64,000 bases of DNA from positions 1 to 64,000 of the forward strand of contig JAFYWK010000079.1 in assembly GCA_017558065.1 (NCBI GenBank), in the 5' to 3' direction. The notes beneath the pieces are model-generated. The model was given only the letters and a program-made list of their open reading frames with translations. It did no database searches and had not been told where the DNA came from. Positions 6,863 through 16,137 of this stretch are shown in pieces. The position numbers and the translations under genes were made by a program. Origin of the DNA: Paludibacteraceae bacterium. GTDB lineage: Bacteria; Bacteroidota; Bacteroidia; Bacteroidales; Paludibacteraceae. Positions within the stretch are counted from its first letter, which is position 1. Each line of letters starts with the position of its first letter.

Positions 6863-7882
6863 TTAAAACGGCAAATCTGTATTTTGATCTATTGGAAGAT
6901 CAATTGTTATCTTTTTCTTGATTTTATCAAGACCCTTATTTTCAAATATCTGGTTTGCAATTTGTAAACATTCATTCTCCATCAAAATGGAATTATCTTT
7001 ATAATGGGAATACAATGTATCTATATACCTCTTCTCTACTCCACTAATACCCTTTAATACATTTAAAAATTGCAACGCTTCTTCTATGGATTTTGCCGCC
7101 ATAATAAGGTTTGTCAACTTCTCAAAATATCCACCTCTCGTGATATCATTTATACATATTACATTAAAAATTTCATTAGCAACCTGTAGTCTCGATTTTT
7201 TTTCTGATTTGATTGCCTGCCATTTCCCTATGAAGCCATATGGGTCCACCCCTACATTAATGGGGATAACTAGTTTACGACGTCCTAAAGCAAACCCCAC
7301 TTCCTGACCGCACCATTGGCTTTTACCGAAATCCGGAGACAAAATGGCACATAGTGCATCCGCAGAAGATAAAGCGTTTTCTATAACAGCCTGCCATTCT
7401 TTAGAAGGAGAGATGTCTTCATGGGCAACAAAACAATCTATTCCGTACGGCAACAATAATTCTTTAATATGAGTCGCTCTTACTTTGTCTTTAGAAAGAT
7501 GGCTGATAAATAATCTATAATAGTTATATTTCCACATTGAATCATCATCTGCTATTGGGATATTAGAAATAGAGACTGATTTATTAGGAACAAGTTTCAC
7601 TTCATTGAGCCCTAAAGAACCATCTGCCCCATGCATCGCATCATTAAAAGCATCATAGATTATTCGTTCCTCTTCTGCTAATTTAGATCTAATCCTCACA
7701 AATATCGGAATAGGAATACTAATCGCTATATCATAGTAATCAATCCCTGCATTCCAATTATCATGCGTAACAAAAATGGTCTTGATATTGGATTCGGACA
7801 CATATGAAGCAAGTTCGCTTTTCCCTTCCAAAAGAACCAACTCTTGCGCTGTAGCAATATATTCCTTAAATGGATTATCCAT
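6863..7882 (-). CDS. TIR-domain protein with unknown N-terminal domain (probable NADase effector)
   Basis: A 339-residue protein. Residues about 121-215 form a TIR domain: YYRLFISHLSKDK (strand A and first helix), LLPYGIDCFVAHEDI (strand B and BB loop), IENALSSADALCAILS, and the catalytic-type WCGQEVGFALGRR with Glu194, the residue used by NAD-cleaving TIRs. Residues 1-115 are another alpha/beta domain (YYDIAISIPIPIFVRI) that I do not recognise. Residues 220-339 are mainly helical and lysine-rich. Bacterial TIRs of this kind act in antiphage systems by depleting NAD+ or making cyclic ADP-ribose signals. Whether this one works alone or with neighbours is unknown. The gaps on either side (131 and 143 bp) allow an independent transcription unit. 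Confidence 0.8.
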   Translation of the reverse strand: MDNPFKEYIATAQELVLLEGKSELASYVSESNIKTIFVTHDNWNAGIDYYDIAISIPIPIFVRIRSKLAEEERIIYDAFNDAMHGADGSLGLNEVKLVPNKSVSISNIPIADDDSMWKYNYYRLFISHLSKDKVRATHIKELLLPYGIDCFVAHEDISPSKEWQAVIENALSSADALCAILSPDFGKSQWCGQEVGFALGRRKLVIPINVGVDPYGFIGKWQAIKSEKKSRLQVANEIFNVICINDITRGGYFEKLTNLIMAAKSIEEALQFLNVLKGISGVEKRYIDTLYSHYKDNSILMENECLQIANQIFENKGLDKIKKKITIDLPIDQNTDLPF

Positions 7883-8013
7883 ATTATTTAATTTATAATT
7901 GGATAAGTTTACTTATTAGAAATTTTAGCCATAATTTTTCTATCTCCCAACAGAAGAAAACGATAAGACATTCTAATTTCAACATTATTCTTAATCATCC
8001 ACAAAAATCAATT

Positions 8014-8832
8014 TTATTTCTTATTATTCTCTGATAGAAAATAATCATATGATAACAAGTATTGTTCTAACGAAGTTTCTTTTTGAGAAAATAGCAAATT
8101 CATATATTCTTTTTTCAAATATTCTGCAGTCAATAGATTATATTTAGGATACATTTGCAACTTGTCTATTAATCGCTGTAGAGATTCTTTAATATCCAAT
8201 GATATTGTCGGCATCTTACTTACAATATAATTGGAAACATTTGGAGAAAACTTGAAATCATGAACCCTTTTTAAGTAAAATGCACGCAATATATTTGCTT
8301 CTGTTGTGGGATTAAGATTTGCATAGTTTGGATTTGATTTCAATATGGATAATTCTTTTTTGTGCATACAATCTAAATAATAGCGTATGTTAAAATTTCC
8401 AGAAAGCATATTGACAACCAAAGCATCATAATTATAAAAGCAACCTGCAGCAATACTTTCTAATACTTTGTTTTCATTATAGTTGACCACATTCTCTCTA
8501 AAAGCCCAATTGTCATTCAAACACCATACATCCACAGTAAGACTATTAAATGTCATTTTTATTCCGCCATGTCTATTCTTAGAAAAATCAGTACAATAAA
8601 TAGCAACAATCTCTTCTAATTTTGAAGAAGGAAGATCTACGATGATATCAACATCTCGAACATGAGAGTTATCTAACAAACTTCGGATATATCCTCCTAT
8701 CACATACGCATGACCACCTTGAATAAACACTTCATATATAACATTAGCCAATTTAGGATTATTTCTCAATAGAAAAAAGAATTTTTTTCTAAAAAAAGTA
8801 ACACTTACATTATTCTTAACTAATGTATTCAT
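8014..8832 (-). CDS. Poly(A)-polymerase/CCA-enzyme-like nucleotidyltransferase
   Basis: A 272-residue protein with a Pol-beta-type nucleotidyltransferase head: AYVIGGYIRSLLDN (about 42-55) is the GG...R signature of the poly(A) polymerase/tRNA nucleotidyltransferase head, RDVDIIVD (59-66) supplies the paired Asp60 and Asp62, and LTVDVWCLND supplies a third carboxylate at Asp101. Residues 150-272 are helical and shorter than the RNA-binding body of true CCA enzymes, so a housekeeping CCA role is unlikely. Its ATG overlaps the stop of the upstream dGTPase gene (4 bp), so the two are coupled. I infer that it modifies an RNA or nucleotide in a defence context, by analogy with other stand-alone nucleotidyltransferase effectors. 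Confidence 0.75.
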   Translation of the reverse strand: MNTLVKNNVSVTFFRKKFFFLLRNNPKLANVIYEVFIQGGHAYVIGGYIRSLLDNSHVRDVDIIVDLPSSKLEEIVAIYCTDFSKNRHGGIKMTFNSLTVDVWCLNDNWAFRENVVNYNENKVLESIAAGCFYNYDALVVNMLSGNFNIRYYLDCMHKKELSILKSNPNYANLNPTTEANILRAFYLKRVHDFKFSPNVSNYIVSKMPTISLDIKESLQRLIDKLQMYPKYNLLTAEYLKKEYMNLLFSQKETSLEQYLLSYDYFLSENNKK

Positions 8833-10217
8833 AATTTAATTCCTTTTAACTCTTGATACAAATCAACAGCATATGAATCTGTCATCCCTGCAATAAAATC
8901 CACAACTAAACGCAACTTACAATAAAGTTTATTTTCATATTGTTCATATTTCTCATTAACAACTCGATATGAAGCAGATACCAAATGATATAATCTACAC
9001 TCCAACGTATTGTCACCATCTGCCTTAAAGTTATCCGACAGAGCTGCATTTACAAATATATTTAACAATCCCAGAATCGCTTCTCTTCCCGCAATTTCTT
9101 TTTTGAGAATTGATTTATACATAAATATCTTTGACTGAATCTCTTTATATGCCTTTCTTACATCTCTAGCATTTGATACCATTATTAACTCATCCTCTAA
9201 TTCTCCACGCATAATGGTATCGTAATTACTAATAAATGTTTCTATCGTACTACTTATCATGATTCGTTGAGTTAAGATACGTATTTTTTGCACGATGATT
9301 GAATCATTAACTTTCCCTCTCAATGAAGAATACTTTTGCTTCAAGCATTCAATGTAATTTAGCACTTCATCTTTATTATTCTTAAGATTATCAGTAAATA
9401 TTTTTTCAATCTCATCAATTGATATTATTCCTTGCTTGACCCCATCCTCAATGTCTGCAGCACTATAAGCAATATCATCTGCTGCTTCTAAAAGATATGT
9501 AGCGGGATGCCTACGATGATTTAGTTGTAAATAGCCATTAATCTCTTTATATTTATCTTCTTCCGTAACAAAATATCCTGCTTTCCTTTGAGCTATCTCT
9601 TTAGCTTGCTTACCCTTATTTCCCGTGACAGAATCAGATGGATATTTCACTATCGTTGCAAGAGTCGAATACGTCAAGTTGTAACCATATTCATCACCAA
9701 AATAATACAATTTTGACAATATTCTAAAAGTCTGGATATTACCATCAAAATTTTCAAAGTCAGCGCGTTCTTGTTGCGAAAATTTCCTTGCTATTCTTGG
9801 ATGTTCATCGAAGAATTTTTTAAAGAAATCTTGAATTGCTATTTCCCCAAAATGTCCAAAAGGAGGATTACCTAAATCATGTACCAAACCACTTGCCCTT
9901 AACAAAGAGCTCAAACAGCCAGATTTATGCATACTTATATCTTCTTTTTCTGCCACTAGAAATTTTTCTACACTTTGTCCTAAAGAACTTGCTATGTAAG
10001 ACACCTCTAGAGAATGTGTTAAACGCGTTCTGATATAATCGTTTTTATCCAATGGAAACACTTGCGTTTTATCCTGCAATCGACGAATGGGTGCACTAGA
10101 TATCAAACGCCCATAATCATTCTCAAAGGGATTTCTTCCATCACTTAAAATTGTTGGCGATTTAGATCGGAATCGCTTGTCCTCAAACAACAATAGCCAA
10201 TGTTCCTTATTTGTCAT
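8829..10217 (-). CDS. dGTPase-like HD-domain triphosphohydrolase
   Basis: A 462-residue member of the dNTP triphosphohydrolase (dGTPase, Dgt-like) branch of the HD superfamily, which cleaves dNTPs to the nucleoside and triphosphate. Visible signatures are RRLQDKTQVFPL (45-56), RTRLTHSLEVS with His68, LVHDLGNPPFGHFGE with His113-Asp114, and ATYLLEAADDIAYSAADIED with the last metal-binding Asp. All catalytic residues are present and the length matches the family. Housekeeping dGTPases occur in many bacteria, but this one is in an AT-rich island next to RADAR, has its own TAACTTTG promoter and overlaps a nucleotidyltransferase gene, so I infer an antiphage role. dGTPases are known to starve phage of dGTP. 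The exact substrate cannot be read from sequence. Confidence 0.85.
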   Translation of the reverse strand: MTNKEHWLLLFEDKRFRSKSPTILSDGRNPFENDYGRLISSAPIRRLQDKTQVFPLDKNDYIRTRLTHSLEVSYIASSLGQSVEKFLVAEKEDISMHKSGCLSSLLRASGLVHDLGNPPFGHFGEIAIQDFFKKFFDEHPRIARKFSQQERADFENFDGNIQTFRILSKLYYFGDEYGYNLTYSTLATIVKYPSDSVTGNKGKQAKEIAQRKAGYFVTEEDKYKEINGYLQLNHRRHPATYLLEAADDIAYSAADIEDGVKQGIISIDEIEKIFTDNLKNNKDEVLNYIECLKQKYSSLRGKVNDSIIVQKIRILTQRIMISSTIETFISNYDTIMRGELEDELIMVSNARDVRKAYKEIQSKIFMYKSILKKEIAGREAILGLLNIFVNAALSDNFKADGDNTLECRLYHLVSASYRVVNEKYEQYENKLYCKLRLVVDFIAGMTDSYAVDLYQELKGIKL

Positions 10218-10254
10218 AATTCCTATATATATTAGTCAAATGTATTTTACGCTA

Positions 10255-10262
10255 CAAAGTTA
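10255..10262 (-). promoter_or_regulatory. -7 promoter element TAACTTTG before the dGTPase gene
   Basis: The minus strand reads TTTTTTGTAACTTTGTAGCG, a strong Bacteroidetes promoter core 38 bp before the dGTPase ATG, in the 285-bp gap after rdrB. It makes the dGTPase/nucleotidyltransferase pair a separate unit from RADAR. The rest of the gap (10263-10502) is AT-rich and I see no gene in it. Confidence 0.7.
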
Positions 10263-10502
10263 CAAAAAACATACAATATACACAAATTTTTCGCATAAGA
10301 AATTTTCTTATATACTTTGTATATAAATAGATAGAAAAACATACTGATAATGATTTTTTTGTATTTTTATTCTATCGCGCACTTACGAAGTTATTACATT
10401 TCTTAGATCTATATTCTCATTCTATTTTCTTAAAAATTTATTAACAATAGCAGTACTCATCTCTAAGAAGTGCTCATGACTTATCTGATTAATTGAAATT
10501 CC

Positions 10503-13079
10503 CTATTTATCCTTTTTCACAAATCGCTGCGACACTGCCATTTCTCTTATATTATCCAACCAACGATTAATATATACTGGTCGATATTTTTGATTGCCAT
10601 TTTCGTCTTTATTTTTCTCAATAGCGCATGCCATTAAAGCAAATTCATTGGTTATAGACGTTGCAAAAATGCCTTGATCATCAGTATTAATAGAAACACG
10701 CATAGAGGTGGAACAATCATTATCTAAGAAATCTTTATTGAATTTTAAAATAGGATGCTCGTCATAGCGAGAAAACTCTCCTATTTGTAAATTAGATGTT
10801 AAATTCGTTTCTATAGCTATGTGTCTTCTTTCTATATCCTTTCTCATACACTCTTGTAGTTGTGTAACAATATCAATGATACAAAAAGGCAATTTTTCAA
10901 AACACATCTTATTCCCCTTATCCTTATTCCAATGATATTCCCAATTTAATTGCCTAACTAAAGGATTAGCCTCCGTAGAAATCAAACTTCCATTGTAGCG
11001 ATAATTTTTATATTTATTCCATCCTACGTATTTTTCATCCGAACCCAAAAGATCTATACCATTACCTCGCAATAACCATGCATGATATAAATCAATCATA
11101 GGGATTTGTTGGAGTTTATCACTAAATAAGGCAGCATATAATTGGTGAGTATACTCATATATTTTTTCATGAAAATATTTTTCTAACGCAGATGGTATAG
11201 TAAGATTATAAAATTGTAATTTATAATAGAACCATACCAAATTATCTAAAAAAACTTGTTTAGGCATGGCAATATTCATATGTCTTTCTCCATAGTATTC
11301 ATCAGCATTAACTCCTAAAACCATTGCATGTCCTAATCGATCTCCTTCACGCATTTCTAAGAATATGAGTGTTTCATCCACAGCTCGTAAGCCATCTATT
11401 ATATCCCAAAAATCTTCTCCTACATGGTAAGTTATTCCTATAGAATTTGTATTATCATTTATGCTATCCCGATACTCTTGACGCGGTAATTCTCCTCTTA
11501 AAAATCTAAGGGCTTGAGCAAAAACTTCAGCCCTCGCATTTCGTTCCGAATTTGCAGCATCAAATGCACAAATGCTTTTTCGTACAACCTTAGACAATTG
11601 GTATGCTCTACAGATAGTTAATGCTTCATCTTTTATTTTGAGACGTAATTTATGATCTCTAAAACCATATTCACGTTCTGGAAATTTTTGTTTAATAAAA
11701 TGCATTATCGAATAGAATTGGATATTTTCCATACATCTATTAATTTCTGCATTTTGAATATATGAAGTTCCTTTTTGCACACTAGATATATTGGCTAATT
11801 GAGTTACATTTTTGATTAGATTTCGAACGTTATTTGTCGGTGTTATCCGATATTCCAAATAATCAATGGATTGATTACACGCAGATATCTTCAATGCTAA
11901 ATCTTCCACTAAATCCCTATATATACTTTTTTTCTTTATAAACAAGTCCTTACACTGTTCATATTGATTAAAATTTTCAAAACCTTTACGCGTATTTATT
12001 TGTATTAATTTTTGTCTAAGTCTACACTTGATCATGGTGTAAGCCATTAACAAATAACTACACATTGCGCTATCTTGTCCACCGGCATATACATATTTAA
12101 ACGCATGATACAAAATTCGACGTTCTCCACAAACAATGGTGTTCACATAATCAATGGTTCCTTCGTTGATACTACTTGATGAAATCGCATAATCAATTAC
12201 ATGTTGTTCAAAACATTTTTTAGAAAATTTATATGCAGCAAATTTTTCTTGTTCTATCCAATTTTGAATATCATTTTGATATATTCTAGGGAATCGAATT
12301 ATCTTATGTTTTATATCATCAGAGTGATTAACCAATTTATCTTTAACAACATATTGTGAAAATAATAGAACACGAATATAGGCAGCCAATATAACCAAAT
12401 CAAATAACGATCTAGAATTAAATGAATCGTAATCTGAAATTGATGTTCCTTTAGTATATTTAGCCAATATTTCAAAATTCTTCTTTCTTCCTATCACATC
12501 ATTCATTAATGATATCCATTGGATATCAAAATTTACGGAAGAACCTTTTAAATGAAAATGCAATTCGCTCAATCCTTTGGAACAAATCGCATCTATCTCA
12601 TGATTTGTATGTCCGATTACTGTAGGCCATAGAAATTTTTTTCTAGTTAATTTTTGAGATAAATCATAATGTGCCAAATATGCACAAGTTAACATATCAT
12701 CACCTACGCGATGATATACATTATTCCATCTCAATAATTTTGAAAATCTACATTTGGGGATTCCCTTATCAACAATGAGTATATCTGTTAAAAAATGAAT
12801 CAACACATTAATAATATACCCTTTAGAATCCTTTTTTTCATCCTCATGTAGCAAAGTGTAGTATGACTTTTTTTTCATCCATTGATCAATCGTTAACCAT
12901 CTTATTGCATCAGCTTGGTCTAAAGTAATTTCATTAAAAGAATCCACCATTTGGGCAACAAATTTTTTGTCTATAAAAAAACTTTCATTCCATTTGTTTT
13001 GTTGCCACATTGAGTCAAGCCAAACATTAATGTCTAATTTATTCCAAATAACCCCTATTGTTTGTCTTAAAAATTCCAT
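10503..13079 (-). CDS. rdrB: RADAR adenosine deaminase-like effector RdrB
   Basis: An 858-residue divergent adenosine deaminase. The metal-dependent deaminase signatures are spread over a long protein: LSELHFHLKGS with His174 and His176 (motif I HxH), TYHVGEDFW with His near 552, RLGHAMVLG shortly after (equivalent of the RIGHG strand), and LLGSDEKYVGW with Asp near 681. Length, the large insertions between motifs and the position 14 bp downstream of a partner ATPase fit RdrB of RADAR. RdrB forms large cage-like assemblies and deaminates adenine-containing nucleotides; earlier work reported editing of RNA adenosines during phage infection. All zinc ligands are present, so it should be active. 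The gene is AT-rich, like the rest of the island. Confidence 0.85.
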   Translation of the reverse strand: MEFLRQTIGVIWNKLDINVWLDSMWQQNKWNESFFIDKKFVAQMVDSFNEITLDQADAIRWLTIDQWMKKKSYYTLLHEDEKKDSKGYIINVLIHFLTDILIVDKGIPKCRFSKLLRWNNVYHRVGDDMLTCAYLAHYDLSQKLTRKKFLWPTVIGHTNHEIDAICSKGLSELHFHLKGSSVNFDIQWISLMNDVIGRKKNFEILAKYTKGTSISDYDSFNSRSLFDLVILAAYIRVLLFSQYVVKDKLVNHSDDIKHKIIRFPRIYQNDIQNWIEQEKFAAYKFSKKCFEQHVIDYAISSSSINEGTIDYVNTIVCGERRILYHAFKYVYAGGQDSAMCSYLLMAYTMIKCRLRQKLIQINTRKGFENFNQYEQCKDLFIKKKSIYRDLVEDLALKISACNQSIDYLEYRITPTNNVRNLIKNVTQLANISSVQKGTSYIQNAEINRCMENIQFYSIMHFIKQKFPEREYGFRDHKLRLKIKDEALTICRAYQLSKVVRKSICAFDAANSERNARAEVFAQALRFLRGELPRQEYRDSINDNTNSIGITYHVGEDFWDIIDGLRAVDETLIFLEMREGDRLGHAMVLGVNADEYYGERHMNIAMPKQVFLDNLVWFYYKLQFYNLTIPSALEKYFHEKIYEYTHQLYAALFSDKLQQIPMIDLYHAWLLRGNGIDLLGSDEKYVGWNKYKNYRYNGSLISTEANPLVRQLNWEYHWNKDKGNKMCFEKLPFCIIDIVTQLQECMRKDIERRHIAIETNLTSNLQIGEFSRYDEHPILKFNKDFLDNDCSTSMRVSINTDDQGIFATSITNEFALMACAIEKNKDENGNQKYRPVYINRWLDNIREMAVSQRFVKKDK

Positions 13080-13093
13080 ACAAAATCATTTTT

Positions 13094-15625
13094 TCAATCT
13101 TCATAATAATAGTCGTACTTAATCTTTCTAATATGAAGAGCTAATTCTTTCCAACGATTATGCTTGATTAAATCTTGTATCTCTGGTTTTTGTAACAACT
13201 CACGAAGTTCTGTTTTTACCTCTAATGGCACATTCTCGTTTATAGATAAAATATACATTAATAGTTTTTTATCATTAACCTCCTTATATCGACTCACTTT
13301 TGAAACTAAAAAACTTAAATTTTTCTTTCGGACTTTGAATAATTTAACAAAAAACATAGGCATAAACGTTTCTGCCTCTCCCATTTTTGATATTATTTCA
13401 AATTTAGTATTTCTTATTTTTTTATTCTCATTGATTTCATCCTTAGTAACATCATTTGTAAATAGTTTCATCTCTTTAAAAATTCGTTTAAACATGGTTT
13501 TAGGAGAATGATAATTTACTTCCTTTAAACGATTAAGGAGATGCTCTATATCATCTATACTAGTAATACATGTCTTGTCGAACCACATACGCACCATTTT
13601 TTCATCAGAGATTTCTACTTGGTTTGAAATTTCCATTTTGTCATACATCCATTTTATAATCATACTATATAGACTATTATCCACAGGACTTTCCCATATA
13701 AATCCATATCGCTTTAAGCATTCTAATATATATGGTAGATTATAAGTCCATGCGAAAAAATCACATCCAAATTCATGTACATTGGAAAAATCTCTTTTAT
13801 AAAACCTATTATTCCTTTTACGATAATTCAATCCAGCTGAAATTTTCTTATCTTCCCAGCTATACATACAACAAAGCATATCAAATAATTCAACGTCTGA
13901 CGCTTCAGATATCGTACTTATTTTAAAATTACGATACAACCTATTCTGATATTTTTTTTTAGAAAATGGCAAAAATGAATTGTAATCAGAATTAATTGCA
14001 GTTCCAGATAAAATTAGTTGATATTTTGAAATATAATATTCATCTTGGGGATTTTTCAAGTACTTAATATAGCGAATTATTTCTTCTTCTGAAATCTGTT
14101 CTTGGTATGAATCTTGTAATAAGAACGTATATACAGTACGAAGCGCAAAGAGGAATAACACAGTTTGTTCTGATGAAGATTTAGATTCTATATAAGAACA
14201 TAATGCTAATACATCTCCTAAAGAAATATTATAGTTATAATTATCTTCGTCACAAATTCTTGCTATACTCAAATCAACCATTTTATCACTTTTTTCACCA
14301 TTTTTTATATATCTGTAAATGGAAGATAACTCTGTTTCATATAGGCTACTTAATAATTGAATAACCATTTTGTTGAATAAAGAGAAATCATCTACTTCTT
14401 TCAGTGTATATATAATTTTCTTCTGCTCTGGCTTCAAATTGCGATTTACCCAAATCGTATAAAAATAATTTTTAAATGCCCATTGATTATTTTGGAGTTT
14501 CTCATTATTATCTTCTTCTATATCAGGCATGGAAATTAAAAGAGATAATAACATTTTTAATTCACGCAAATTATGAGGTATGATATAATTTGCAATATGT
14601 TTTTTATTTAAAAAGACGTATTTCGTTTTATTGTAGATTAGTCGTAATAATAAGTCTTTCAAAATACCAACATATAGCAGATTTTTGTCATCATCATTAT
14701 CCTTATATATCCCTATTTCTTGATTTAAGTTAGTGCTTAAATTCTGTAAATTTATTCGATTTTTTAAAGGAATTAACTTAATTAAATATCTGTCTGCCAT
14801 CTGCGCAATATCTTGCGGATTTAGATTTGACTTGATAGACTGTTGTAAATCTTCATAAAAATATTGATAAACCACTGAATGTAACTGATTCATATTCACA
14901 GCAAATAGAATTAAGACTCGCGGAGAAGTAAAATATTTGCGTAAATACTCCATCATGTTGTAAGCATATTTCGTATTCAAGTCTATATCATCTATTGGAA
15001 TCAATAAGAATTGTTTCTCCAATAAGTTTAATAGTTTTTTAATCATATCTTCAATATGCTTACGAATATCTACTGTTGCTGCTAAATATTCTAAATCGTC
15101 CACATCTATAGTACAATCTGCAGACCATTCTACCTGCATTAAATGCAAACATTTTTGAATTTTCTCGAATAATATGACTATTTCATTTCTACTATCAATA
15201 TCATATCGACTATGTTCTCTAATATATTCTTTAAATTTTTTGTACAACTGAGCTATTAGAACTTGTAGTGGATTTGATTTATCAGAAAAGAATGATGGAT
15301 CTATAACATCTAAAACTAAAAGATGATTCAACTTTTTCACATATGGTTCTTCAGGTCCTTTTTCTGTCAAAAAATTGATTATTGACATCATCATAGATGT
15401 TTTGCCAGCACCACGATCACCATTTATAGCAATAATATTTGATGGGTACGTAATGGGATTAACATTTGTATCATCAAGTATGACTTTGGACGCTTCTAAA
15501 TAATTAGTCATTCGTTCTACAATAGCATTATATTGTTCTTTGAATAACGGTGCATTTAATATATCTTTCTCTAAATAAGGTGCATTTTCTTTTCCAATAT
15601 AAAATGGAATACGATTCTTTTTCAT
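13094..15625 (-). CDS. rdrA: RADAR AAA+ ATPase RdrA
   Basis: An 843-residue protein with an N-terminal P-loop ATPase module and a long helical C-terminal region. The Walker A motif GDRGAGKT lies at residues 69-76 and Walker B LLIPIDDID at about 207-215; the strand FTSPRVLILFAVNM (sensor-1 region) follows. In RADAR, RdrA forms an AAA+ ring that works with the RdrB deaminase against phage; a large stand-alone ATPase immediately before an RdrB-type deaminase is the defining arrangement. The start ATG has a purine-rich site (GGGAGAGGGG) upstream. I see no SLATT or Csx27-like membrane accessory gene (RdrC/RdrD), so this would be a minimal two-gene RADAR. No clear TAnnTTTG box is visible just upstream. 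Confidence 0.85.
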   Translation of the reverse strand: MKKNRIPFYIGKENAPYLEKDILNAPLFKEQYNAIVERMTNYLEASKVILDDTNVNPITYPSNIIAINGDRGAGKTSMMMSIINFLTEKGPEEPYVKKLNHLLVLDVIDPSFFSDKSNPLQVLIAQLYKKFKEYIREHSRYDIDSRNEIVILFEKIQKCLHLMQVEWSADCTIDVDDLEYLAATVDIRKHIEDMIKKLLNLLEKQFLLIPIDDIDLNTKYAYNMMEYLRKYFTSPRVLILFAVNMNQLHSVVYQYFYEDLQQSIKSNLNPQDIAQMADRYLIKLIPLKNRINLQNLSTNLNQEIGIYKDNDDDKNLLYVGILKDLLLRLIYNKTKYVFLNKKHIANYIIPHNLRELKMLLSLLISMPDIEEDNNEKLQNNQWAFKNYFYTIWVNRNLKPEQKKIIYTLKEVDDFSLFNKMVIQLLSSLYETELSSIYRYIKNGEKSDKMVDLSIARICDEDNYNYNISLGDVLALCSYIESKSSSEQTVLFLFALRTVYTFLLQDSYQEQISEEEIIRYIKYLKNPQDEYYISKYQLILSGTAINSDYNSFLPFSKKKYQNRLYRNFKISTISEASDVELFDMLCCMYSWEDKKISAGLNYRKRNNRFYKRDFSNVHEFGCDFFAWTYNLPYILECLKRYGFIWESPVDNSLYSMIIKWMYDKMEISNQVEISDEKMVRMWFDKTCITSIDDIEHLLNRLKEVNYHSPKTMFKRIFKEMKLFTNDVTKDEINENKKIRNTKFEIISKMGEAETFMPMFFVKLFKVRKKNLSFLVSKVSRYKEVNDKKLLMYILSINENVPLEVKTELRELLQKPEIQDLIKHNRWKELALHIRKIKYDYYYED

Positions 15626-15706
15626 ACTTTATCCCCTCTCCCTTGGACATTAATAAATTGTTACTTATATTGTTATTTAATTTTTGTCAAAACCTTATAT
15701 GGCATC

Positions 15707-15778
15707 TCATTCCTCATCTTTTTCTTTCACAATCCAACGAAAGTCTTTTGCCACATCCTCATAGATTGCATAGTACAT
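15707..15778 (-). CDS. Short unknown frame or gene remnant upstream of rdrA
   Basis: A 23-codon frame starts MYYAIYEDVAKDF and ends KEKDEE. The same frame extends eight codons upstream (LIRQSTLL) to a stop. The composition is protein-like, but I recognise no family. It could be the C-terminal remnant of a gene lost when the island inserted. The rest of 15626-15840 shows no gene. Confidence 0.25.
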   Translation of the reverse strand: MYYAIYEDVAKDFRWIVKEKDEE

Positions 15779-15840
15779 CAGCAAAGTAGATTGGCGAATT
15801 AGTTAGCGATGAAAAGCAGCGCAATAAAAAATAACCTCTC

Positions 15841-16137
15841 CTACCTCAAAATCCGCTTTATTTCCCTACGCATATCTTCGTTGATGGCTTTATACTTCAA
15901 AGAATTATATTTGCGCATAACATCGCCACGAAACTCCTCGCAGCAGCAGCGAATATGCAAGCGATCGCCTAATATACTGACATCAGGCATCTGACTATGT
16001 TTGGGACATAGCATCTGCTGCAATTCTTTCTGGATAAAACGAAGATCCATCAACAATCTATCTTCATTGAAAAATCCTCCCTCGTGGCAAACAATAATAT
16101 TATATGTACGCGCGCGAGGGAGGAAAGCGATTGTCAC
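15841..16137 (-). CDS. Small hypothetical protein, cysteine-rich core
   Basis: A 98-residue frame whose ATG overlaps the stop of the upstream secreted-protein gene by 4 bp (ATGA), which argues that it is translated. An internal ATG at 16050 (MDLRFIQKELQQ) would give 69 residues and may be the true start, since the first 29 residues are of poor composition. The core CPKHSQMPDVSIL then RLHIRCCCEEFRGDV has the look of small CxxH/CCC proteins seen elsewhere in Bacteroidetes. I cannot name a function. No signal peptide is visible. It lies between the defence island and a secreted protein and belongs by overlap to the latter's operon. Confidence 0.45.
   Translation of the reverse strand: MTIAFLPRARTYNIIVCHEGGFFNEDRLLMDLRFIQKELQQMLCPKHSQMPDVSILGDRLHIRCCCEEFRGDVMRKYNSLKYKAINEDMRREIKRILR

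Noticed and set aside
8014..8832. Housekeeping CCA-adding enzyme
   Set aside because: The protein lacks the long RNA-binding body and HD extension of CCA enzymes, and it is coupled to a dGTPase in an AT-rich island.
10503..13079. Purine-salvage adenosine deaminase
   Set aside because: Salvage enzymes are about 330-350 residues; this 858-residue protein with large insertions and an upstream ATPase fits RdrB.
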